NCBI GenBank assembly: GCA_964487415.1
Contig: CAZAPQ010000088.1
Coordinates: 1 to 20,922, forward strand
DNA length: 20,922 nt
Origin: DRVV01 sp964487415
GTDB taxonomy: Archaea; Thermoproteota; Bathyarchaeia; Bathyarchaeales; Bathycorpusculaceae
Direction of reading: 5' to 3'
The notes under the pieces are model-generated. The model saw only the letters and a program-made list of their open reading frames with translations. It had not been told where the DNA came from and did not search any database. Position numbers and translations under genes: made by a program. Shown here piece after piece: positions 14,809 through 20,922 of the stretch. Position 1 is the first letter of the stretch; each line of letters begins with the position of its first letter.

Positions 14809-16356
14809 ATGGCGAAGACCCAAAAAAGCATAGAGAAATCAGAGATAAGTGTAACCGTTGAAGGAAAGCGTGAAAAAACAGCTATCTTTCGAGAAGTCTA
14901 TCCAATTAAGGAGCCCTACGTTTATGCCGCCATAGTGAAAGATCCTGAGACTCAAAAGATCCTATACGAGGTTATAGAGCCTACCCTACAAAAAGGGGAA
15001 GAGGAGCTGCTGAAAGAAATAAAGGCCTTTCTTATGGAGGAAGTTGACGTTAGCGCAAAGGAGATAGGAAACAAAGAAAAAGCTGAAGATTATCTAAAGA
15101 AAAAAGTTTTAGAAATTCTTAAAAAGTACCGCATAAAAGTCCCCTCAGAATCTGTTGATAAGCTTCTGTATTATGTTGTGCGGGACTTTGTGGGTTATGG
15201 CAAAATAGACCCCCTCATGAAGGACCATTTCATTGAGGATATTTCCACCGATGGTGTAAACATACCCATATATGTTTGGCATAGAGTCTATGAGTCACTC
15301 CCAACAAACATAATATTTAAGGATGAAGAGGAGTTAAACTCTTTCATAATACGCCTGGCATACTTGGCTGGCAAGAACATCTCAATAGCCTCTCCAATTT
15401 TAGACGCCTCCTTGCCAGATGGTAGCCGTGTACAATTAACTTATGGTAGCGAGGTGACTAGGCGGGGTTCAACATTTACAATTCGCCGCTTTCGATTAGA
15501 TCCTCTTACCATTTCAGACCTTATAGCTTTCAACACCCTTTCCTCAGAGATGGCAGCATACTTATGGTATATAATTGAGAACCGTGCCTCAGTGCTTGTG
15601 GCTGGAGGTATAGCATGCGGAAAAACAACCATGCTTAACTGTCTTTCCATGTTTATTAAACCGGAAATGAAGATAGTTAGCGTAGAAGATACCCAAGAGC
15701 TTAATCTGCCCCATGAAAACTGGGTTCCATCCGTGGTTAGGCTTAGCTTCGGCCGTGAGGAAGGCGCAGGCAGCATAACCCTCTTCGACTTGCTTAAGGC
15801 TGCTGTTAGGCAGAGGCCTGATTACATTATCGTCGGTGAAGTTCGAGGGGAAGAAGCTTACACGCTCTTTCAGGCTATGGCAACTGGTCATCTTGGAATG
15901 TGTACGATGCACGCTGAGTCTGTTGAAGCTGTTATAAACCGCTTAGAATCTGAGCCTATGAACATTCCAAGGCCTCTCATCGCTTTAACCAATTTAGTGA
16001 TGATAATGGCAAGGACAGAGGTTGGAGGGAGACCTGCCAGAAGGGCTTTGACGGCTACTGAAATAACTGGGCTTGATTCTGTTTCTAAAAACATTTTAGT
16101 CAATGAGGTTTTCCGCTGGAAGGCTAGAGAGGACATTTTTGAGCATGTTGGAAAAAGTTTCCTTTTAGAAAGGCATATGAAAAAGATGGGACTAAGCGAG
16201 GTTGAAGTTGAAAACGAACTTCAGCGTAGAAGAATTATTTTAGAGTGGATGGTTAAAAAGGGAATACGCCGTTATTTGGATGTGGCAAGCGTAATTCGCG
16301 AGTATTATGCCAATCCGGAAAGGGTTTTCCAAAGGGCAAGGATGGAGTTGTATTGA
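14809..16356 (+). CDS. Type II/IV secretion system ATPase (TadA/PilT-like, archaeal pilus)
   Basis: 515 residues, cytoplasmic. The N-terminal 110 residues are charged and family-variable; the next part (112-260) is the hexamer N-terminal domain of secretion ATPases. The RecA-like core shows Walker A GGIACGKTT (266-274; the usual form is GGTGSGKTT or GGTASGKTT, so Ile and Cys are substitutions that keep Lys and Thr), the Asp box SVEDTQELNLPH (291-302), Walker B YIIVGEVRGEE (339-349) with Glu344, and the His box GHLGMCTMHAES (360-371). It powers pilus assembly or secretion. The ATG at 14809 has a clear AGGGGA. It overlaps the first TadC-like gene as TTGA. It resembles archaeal type IV pilus and archaellum (ArlI) ATPases, but the two membrane genes, two pilins and absence of arl genes favour a Tad-like adhesion pilus. 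Confidence 0.93.
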   Translation: MAKTQKSIEKSEISVTVEGKREKTAIFREVYPIKEPYVYAAIVKDPETQKILYEVIEPTLQKGEEELLKEIKAFLMEEVDVSAKEIGNKEKAEDYLKKKVLEILKKYRIKVPSESVDKLLYYVVRDFVGYGKIDPLMKDHFIEDISTDGVNIPIYVWHRVYESLPTNIIFKDEEELNSFIIRLAYLAGKNISIASPILDASLPDGSRVQLTYGSEVTRRGSTFTIRRFRLDPLTISDLIAFNTLSSEMAAYLWYIIENRASVLVAGGIACGKTTMLNCLSMFIKPEMKIVSVEDTQELNLPHENWVPSVVRLSFGREEGAGSITLFDLLKAAVRQRPDYIIVGEVRGEEAYTLFQAMATGHLGMCTMHAESVEAVINRLESEPMNIPRPLIALTNLVMIMARTEVGGRPARRALTATEITGLDSVSKNILVNEVFRWKAREDIFEHVGKSFLLERHMKKMGLSEVEVENELQRRRIILEWMVKKGIRRYLDVASVIREYYANPERVFQRARMELY

Positions 16357-17297
16357 AGGGCAGGAATTTGCATAAAACAAAGGGTGAGAAGACCTCGAAT
16401 AGGGAGTCTGAGCCTTCGCGGGGAGGATTGCGATACTTGGCCTATAGCCTGGTAGGTCGGAGGATAAGTCGCATTTTGCCTTTATTCAGGGACTTGGATG
16501 TGCGCTTGGAGAAGGCTAAACTTAGAATAAACTTTAAAGTATACGTCAGCTTAATCGTTTTATCCACGGTTCTTACCGCAACTATAGCTTTTGTAGCATT
16601 TCCTCTTATCCTTATATTCATTTTACAGACGCCTTTGTTACCAGCCATGCTTTTCGGCTTCGGAGGCGGGCTTTTTGCAATAGCCTCCACAATTTTTGGC
16701 TTTTACTTTTATCCAATATATCGCGCTGACAAGCTTAAGAGGACTTTAGAGGACGAGTTGGCCTTTGTTACTGGCTATATGGCTATTCTCGCAAGTGCTG
16801 GTGTGCAGCCTGAAAAAATTTTCTATTCGCTTTCAAATCTTCCAATACCCTTAACGGTTTCCGCTGAAGCAAAAGACATTATTAAAGATGTAAATCTTTT
16901 TGGGTTTGATATTATATCTGCTCTGGAACGGGCCTCTAAAAGATCGCCCTCGGAGAAGTTTCGCGAATTAATTGAAGGTTTCATCTCTACGATCCATTCT
17001 GGAAGCAGTCTTTCCAATTATTTAAAGGGAAAATCCATGGAATACATGAAACTTAAGAAGATGTCTCTTCGTAAGTTTTCGGACACGCTGTCCATCCTTT
17101 CCGAATTCTATGTGGCTATACTTGTCACAGGTCCCCTTCTCTTAATAATCATGCTTGCAGTTATGGCTATGATGGGTGGGGGAACCTTGTGGTTTCTAAC
17201 GCCTGAGCTTCTGCTTGGCATATTAACATATATTGGGATCCCCGTTAGCTCCATCATGTTCCTCCTAATCCTAGACGCGGTTTCGCCTAAATGGTAG
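16353..17297 (+). CDS. TadC-like pilus membrane platform protein (first)
   Basis: 314 residues with a T2SSF-type cytoplasmic domain between two pairs of membrane segments. A basic tail (1-58) leads to helices at about 62-92 and 95-123, then the domain (about 125-250) with 'ELAFVTGYMAILASAGVQPEKIF' and 'FRELIEGFISTIHSGSSLSNYL', then helices at 252-275 and 286-309. This is the membrane platform for the pilus ATPase. Start is TTG at 16353 overlapping the ATPase stop (TTGA); GGATGGAG lies upstream. The paired platform genes, rather than one double-length protein, resemble the TadB/TadC arrangement. The next gene begins at or just beyond the stop. Confidence 0.88.
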   Translation: MKGRNLHKTKGEKTSNRESEPSRGGLRYLAYSLVGRRISRILPLFRDLDVRLEKAKLRINFKVYVSLIVLSTVLTATIAFVAFPLILIFILQTPLLPAMLFGFGGGLFAIASTIFGFYFYPIYRADKLKRTLEDELAFVTGYMAILASAGVQPEKIFYSLSNLPIPLTVSAEAKDIIKDVNLFGFDIISALERASKRSPSEKFRELIEGFISTIHSGSSLSNYLKGKSMEYMKLKKMSLRKFSDTLSILSEFYVAILVTGPLLLIIMLAVMAMMGGGTLWFLTPELLLGILTYIGIPVSSIMFLLILDAVSPKW

Positions 17298-17303
17298 TTG
17301 ACC

Positions 17304-18119
17304 ATGCCCAAAATAAAGAAGCGCTTGAAGCATTTCATATGGGCCGCGTCGGCTATAGTAGCCTTAACCATAATTATTTTAGGTTTCTTTCTCGCTTGGG
17401 GGACTCGAAGTTTTGATGAGTTTGTCTTCTTCGCCGTTGTAGTTGGCTTTTCCCCTCCAGCTGTTATAAACTACTTGGATTATCGCTGGAAGAGGGCGGT
17501 TGATGGACACCTTCCCGATCTCTTCCGCAGCATTGTTCAGGCTCAGGAGACGGGCATGACGTTGCCCCGTGCTTTAGAGGAGGCAGCAAAAAGGGATTAT
17601 GGCCCCCTCACAGCGGAATTGCGTAAAATGACCATTCAAATTTCCTGGGGTTTAACCCTTGAAGAGGCTTTGCTGGCTTTTGCAAGGCGCGTAGACACAG
17701 TTCTAGTGCATAGAATAGTTCCATTAATAATTGAGGCGAACCGCTCTGGGGGACGTGTAGAAAAGGTTTTCGAGCCTATGGGAAAGTTTGTCCAGTCAAC
17801 CCTTACGCTTCAAAAGGAGCGTTATACCCGGTCAAGGCCATACATCGCCATCATTTATGTCGCCTTTTTCGTTTTCATATTCACTATAGTGTTACTCTTT
17901 AGATCCTTCTTTGTAGGCATAGAGGGCTCCAACATCTTTGGCGCGTCTGTGATGGCGCCTGAGGACATGAAGCGACTATTCTTTCACATGACAGCCCTAC
18001 AGGCCTTTTTCAGTGGCCTTGTTGCCGGAAAAATGGGAGAAGGCACCATAAGCGCCGGAATGAAGCACAGCCTAGTGCTCATGCTTTCAGGATATTTGGC
18101 CATAAAACTTTTCCTATAG
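17304..18119 (+). CDS. TadC-like pilus membrane platform protein (second)
   Basis: About 271 residues. Helices near 12-33 and 41-60 (counted from TTG at 17298), a T2SSF domain (70-175) with 'LPDLFRSIVQAQETGMTLPRALEEAAKRDYG' in its first part and 'IIEANRSGGRVEKVFEPM' (144-161), then helices near 181-203, 228-246 and 254-273. It is a second member of the TadB/TadC/GspF family, forming a platform with the preceding protein. The TTG at 17298 immediately follows the previous stop; ATG two codons later (17304) is chosen as a better start codon, with GGTAG six bases before it. The stop is followed at once by the strong AGGAGG of the pilin gene, so translation is likely coordinated. Confidence 0.87.
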   Translation: MPKIKKRLKHFIWAASAIVALTIIILGFFLAWGTRSFDEFVFFAVVVGFSPPAVINYLDYRWKRAVDGHLPDLFRSIVQAQETGMTLPRALEEAAKRDYGPLTAELRKMTIQISWGLTLEEALLAFARRVDTVLVHRIVPLIIEANRSGGRVEKVFEPMGKFVQSTLTLQKERYTRSRPYIAIIYVAFFVFIFTIVLLFRSFFVGIEGSNIFGASVMAPEDMKRLFFHMTALQAFFSGLVAGKMGEGTISAGMKHSLVLMLSGYLAIKLFL

Positions 18120-18130
18120 GAGGAATAGCC

Positions 18131-18580
18131 GTGACAAGGAAGGGGGCTCAGTCTCTCCGTCTCTGTATGGATAAGCGAGCCATAACGCCGGTGCTCAGCA
18201 ACCTTTTGCTTATGGTTGTTGCCGTGGCAGCCATGTCCATAGCCGCTGCTGCCACATACATTATAACGTCTAACCTTCGCGAGACGATGGGTGAGCGCAT
18301 AGTAATAGAAGACGTGTGGTTCTGTAGGGCGGAGGATGGCAGCAAGCGGATAAATGTCACCGTGCTTAATGTGGGGAAGATTGACGTTAGCATTTCACGT
18401 GTATACATTTACAGAAACCAGCATCTCGTAAGTGTGATAAGGCTTCAAATTCCCTTGGAAGTCGGCGACTACGAAGAGATGCTGATACCATATGGCGAAT
18501 GGCAATCCGGGGAAACATACCGCATAGAGGTTGTAACCCAGAGGGGATTAAAGGTTGAGGATTATTATAAGGCACCTTAA
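18131..18580 (+). CDS. Small archaeal type IV pilin (Pilin_N/DUF1628-like)
   Basis: 149 residues. A class III signal peptide is visible: positively charged 'DKRA' then 'ITPVLSNLLLMVVAVAAMSIAAAA' (18-41), the pattern RA-[IV]-x-P-V of archaeal pilins, with prepilin peptidase cleavage expected after Ala17. The mature part is a beta-rich soluble domain with 'RINVTVLNVGKIDVSISRVYIYRN' (about 74-97), typical of pilin-like proteins. GTG at 18131 has AGGAGG seven bases upstream; an alternative start is the ATG at 18167, which gives only a five-residue leader. It is the probable structural or minor pilin. It overlaps the following large gene by 26 bases. No prepilin peptidase gene is in the window. 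Confidence 0.85.
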   Translation: MTRKGAQSLRLCMDKRAITPVLSNLLLMVVAVAAMSIAAAATYIITSNLRETMGERIVIEDVWFCRAEDGSKRINVTVLNVGKIDVSISRVYIYRNQHLVSVIRLQIPLEVGDYEEMLIPYGEWQSGETYRIEVVTQRGLKVEDYYKAP

Positions 18581-20922
18581 AGGTTTCCAGCATGACAGGC
18601 GTGGTGTAAGCAATGTTTTAGTTGTGATGCTAAGCCTAGTCCTAGTAACAGTAATAGTTGCGAACGTGGTGCTCTGGAGCTACCAGATGAATCAATATGA
18701 TTGGGAGAGGGCGCAAGAAAACCTAAAGCTCATAAATGTGGAGCGCAACTACAAATTTTTAAACGCCAGCGAAATCCAAGTCATAAATGGTAGCCATTTA
18801 GGCGGACTAACCTTTAGAGAAGAGGAATACTCTTCCGGAAATACATCGGGCAGTGGAGGGGGAATCCGCTACTTATACCCGTCAGGATACAATACTTTAG
18901 GCGGTACCCAACATGTTAGCGGCTCCCCATCTGATCTGGAGGCTAATGATGGCTCCTACATGATTTTTAGGAGCTCCAGAACCCAAGGAATTACGGACTA
19001 CGTGGATCAACAAAGCAACGTGGATGGAAACCCAGATAAAGGCACACATTCAAACCTCGCAGCGTTAAAAGCCACAGACAATGTGTACGACGTGCTAAAT
19101 GAATTAAAAATTGTTAATGAAAATATATCTGCAAAAACAGATGCGTTCATAGCCTATCGTAGCAATACTGGAACAAACAGGCTTTCATCACCCAAATCCA
19201 GAACTTGGACCGGCAGCATAGCCTCTTGGAGCAGCGAGGTGGAATTGCCCTCTGCTGGTAGTCCAGTTCGCTGGGTTAGGGTAGCCTATTGCCCAGTTCA
19301 ATCGAGGGGTTATGAGAAAATAGTTGTAACACTTTCCGACGATAGGTATTATGATGCTTACATCTGGAATGGAAGCCAATGGCTTGTATTCAATAACATA
19401 GGCTATTACGCTTATCAATTCTTCTACAGGGGATTTGATGTTGCCTATGAGCATGCTTCCGGAAGGGCCTTAATCGTATATTCGCGGGGGACTTTATCAA
19501 ATGAGATAGGATACAGAATCTGGGATGGAACAACATTATCCCAAGAGTATATTCTTGATCTGCCTTACACAAGTGGATATGTGTATTGGATTAGTTTGGC
19601 AACCTGTCCAGGAACACGAAGCGGAACATCCGACGACAACGAAATAGCCATGATATACCTTGACTCAAACACGGACGTGCATGGTTACATTTGGACTGGT
19701 TCTGAATGGAGCCTTATGAAAGCAACAAGAGTCTGGGACAATACTGCTGCAACTGCCATGAGAGAATGTATAGCCGTAGCCTATGAAAGCCTAAGTGGAA
19801 GGGCGATATTCGTCTGGGGTGACGCCGTACGCACAGACAACTATTATAGAATTTGGGATGGAACGGCTTTAAGTGAAAACACGCTTCTGGACGCAAGTAA
19901 CGCTGGCGGAGTAAGCTACTGGTTTTCGCTCAAGCCTAACCCGTGGGGAAATGACATGATACTTGTCATAGTTGATGGTGGAAGAGACTTAAACACGTAC
20001 TATTGGAATGGTTCAGCGTGGACGCAACATTCGGAACATGATGGTAGTGTAGATACTAACGCTGGAAGATGTGCGGATTTCGCATGGTATAGTCCGACAC
20101 AGGGACTGCTTGTATGGGGAGCAACAAATAATCAGATTTCATGGAGGACATTCACTGCGCCGAATACATGGAGCACAGAATCCACAGTTAACGCTGCTGG
20201 CACACATCCTTGGGTCCAATTAAAAACAAATACTAGAAACATAGACGGCGACATTAAAGTTTTAGGGGCAGACCTCAACTCAGACTCTAAGATAGGTGTG
20301 ATAATATGGAATGGCACATTCTTCGCGTTAACAGAAGCTGCAATAACAACGGACACGCAGGGAACAACCTACGAATGTTTCGAGATAGAATTCATGCATT
20401 TTGGTCCAATTACCATAAACTATCAGCTTGACCTTGAAGTTCAATGGATAAACGCTAACTACACCAGACCCAACGAATATTTATGCATTTATACGGGCAC
20501 GCTTAACTCTGAAAATTTACAAGTAGATGTTTGGACTGGCACTTCGTGGGTAACAATCATAAGCGCATTATCGCCTAACACGTGGAATAATGTTTCCGTT
20601 TCAGACTACCTAACGTCCAGCACGTTTACAATAAGGTTCAAAGCTACAACAGAAACAAACGACTTAACCCAAAGCAGTTGGCAGATAGACTGCGCTCTGC
20701 TTCACACTTGGTCAGTAGTTTTCTACGAACGCACAGCAGACCAAAAATTGAATATAAAGCCTTCCCCATCAAGGCAATCGGCTTATAGTCGAGCAGCGTC
20801 ACAGCCACTTAACATTCTCCTACAAGCCTCTCGGCTTGCTGTTTTTCCAAGGATAGCTAGTCAACTAACCACAATTGTAGCGACCGCTACTAAGCAACTC
20901 ACATACACCAGAACAGCAAATA
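18555..20922 (+). CDS. Large pilin-anchored surface protein with W-[NDT]-G repeats (3' partial)
   Basis: An open frame from TTG at 18555 to the window end (789 codons, no stop). Upstream TAA at 18549 bounds it; GAGGGGA precedes the start. Residues 12-40 form a class III signal: 'HDRRG' then 'VSNVLVVMLSLVLVTVIVANVV', with cleavage expected after Gly17, so it would be processed by the same peptidase as the small pilin and anchored in or on the pilus. Residues 106-141 include 'YLYPSGYNTLGGTQHVSGS', a motif resembling archaeal surface proteins. Eight W-centred repeats follow (Trp at 218, 271, 323, 380, 434, 484, 530, 585), most of the form IWNGSxW or IWDGT, each preceded by a hydrophobic strand such as GRALIVY. 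The end carries an exact 20-residue tandem repeat. It is likely an adhesin or pilus-tip protein; the function is not established. Confidence 0.8.
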   Translation, partial: MRIIIRHLKGFQHDRRGVSNVLVVMLSLVLVTVIVANVVLWSYQMNQYDWERAQENLKLINVERNYKFLNASEIQVINGSHLGGLTFREEEYSSGNTSGSGGGIRYLYPSGYNTLGGTQHVSGSPSDLEANDGSYMIFRSSRTQGITDYVDQQSNVDGNPDKGTHSNLAALKATDNVYDVLNELKIVNENISAKTDAFIAYRSNTGTNRLSSPKSRTWTGSIASWSSEVELPSAGSPVRWVRVAYCPVQSRGYEKIVVTLSDDRYYDAYIWNGSQWLVFNNIGYYAYQFFYRGFDVAYEHASGRALIVYSRGTLSNEIGYRIWDGTTLSQEYILDLPYTSGYVYWISLATCPGTRSGTSDDNEIAMIYLDSNTDVHGYIWTGSEWSLMKATRVWDNTAATAMRECIAVAYESLSGRAIFVWGDAVRTDNYYRIWDGTALSENTLLDASNAGGVSYWFSLKPNPWGNDMILVIVDGGRDLNTYYWNGSAWTQHSEHDGSVDTNAGRCADFAWYSPTQGLLVWGATNNQISWRTFTAPNTWSTESTVNAAGTHPWVQLKTNTRNIDGDIKVLGADLNSDSKIGVIIWNGTFFALTEAAITTDTQGTTYECFEIEFMHFGPITINYQLDLEVQWINANYTRPNEYLCIYTGTLNSENLQVDVWTGTSWVTIISALSPNTWNNVSVSDYLTSSTFTIRFKATTETNDLTQSSWQIDCALLHTWSVVFYERTADQKLNIKPSPSRQSAYSRAASQPLNILLQASRLAVFPRIASQLTTIVATATKQLTYTRTAN
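19195..20320 (+). repeat. Eight degenerate repeats of about 50 residues (possible beta-propeller) in the large surface protein
   Basis: Within the surface protein the key Trp codons lie at residues 218, 271, 323, 380, 434, 484, 530 and 585, spacing 53, 52, 57, 54, 50, 46 and 55. The surrounding pattern is a hydrophobic strand (for example KIVVTLSDD, GRALIVYSRG, NEIAMIYLDS, GRAIFVWGDA, NDMILVIVDG, QGLLVWGATN) then W-[NDT]-G-[ST]. Bases of the units do not match well, so this is an old protein-level repeat rather than a recent DNA duplication. Confidence 0.65.
20721..20922 (+). repeat. 20-residue (60-base) protein tandem repeat at the right end
   Basis: Residues 723 to 789 of the surface protein show copies spaced exactly 20 residues: YERTADQKLNI, YSRAASQPLNI, FPRIASQLTTI and a truncated YTRTAN. 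The Arg is at 726, 746, 766 and 786; Ala at +2 is kept in all four and Gln at +4 in the first three; a basic residue recurs at +14 (R740, R760, K780). The array continues past the window. Confidence 0.75.

Noticed and set aside
14809..18119. Archaellum (ArlI/ArlJ) operon
   Set aside because: There are two platform genes of TadC size rather than one ArlJ, and no arlC-H genes precede the ATPase; the pilins are not clear archaellins.
19188..20356. Several minus-strand ORFs of 60-88 residues opposite the giant surface gene
   Set aside because: They are antisense shadows of an uninterrupted plus-strand frame with clear protein repeats, and none has recognisable features.
1..20922. Insertion sequence, CRISPR array or integrated element
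   Set aside because: No transposase, direct-repeat array with spacers, integrase or att-like duplication was found; the only periodic DNA is the protein-coding repeats at the right end.

Overview
The window reads as a piece of an archaeal chromosome. Evidence seen in the sequence: the prefoldin beta - DUF3194 - DHH phosphoesterase gene order, an archaeal-type phosphoglycerate kinase, a 28-codon ribosomal protein eL41 gene, 6-phospho-3-hexuloisomerase, class III (prepilin-type) signal peptides, GGTGA-type ribosome binding sites and TATA-like boxes. The mix of archaeal PGK, a bacterial-type (type I) GAPDH, GH57/GT4 polysaccharide genes and a Tad-like pilus locus would fit an uncultured Bathyarchaeia-like thermoproteote. 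That lineage is an inference; no marker in the window settles it. Coding density is very high, and about half of the starts look like GTG or TTG.

Layout. 2-1491 (+): the C-terminal end of a TldD/PmbA-family protein, then a membrane NapH-like polyferredoxin. 1503-5169 (-): a polysaccharide operon transcribed in the order GH57 glycosidase, small winged-helix protein, half-length GT4-like protein, full GT4 glycosyltransferase. 5298-7608 (-): pgk and a type I gapdh. 7710-9497 (-): a GcvH-like lipoyl protein followed by a CoA-disulfide-reductase-like flavoprotein. 9666-11373 (+): prefoldin beta, DUF3194, DHH phosphoesterase. 11424-14661 (+): an ECF transporter core (two ATPases and EcfT, no S component in view), 6-phospho-3-hexuloisomerase and the tiny eL41 gene. 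14809-20922 (+): a type IV pilus/Tad-like locus made of a secretion ATPase, two TadC-type membrane platform proteins, a small pilin and a very large pilin-anchored surface protein that runs off the right end.

How the parts fit. The left half is central carbon metabolism: storage glucan turnover (GH57 + GT4) beside lower glycolysis/gluconeogenesis (PGK, GAPDH), with hexuloisomerase farther right for pentose supply through the reversed ribulose monophosphate route. The right end is a surface-structure module. Its last gene combines a prepilin signal, a domain of about eight W-[NDT]-G-[ST] repeats of roughly 50 residues (possible beta-propeller) and an exact 20-residue tandem repeat that continues past the window. 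This gene and the half-glycosyltransferase are the least conventional items here.
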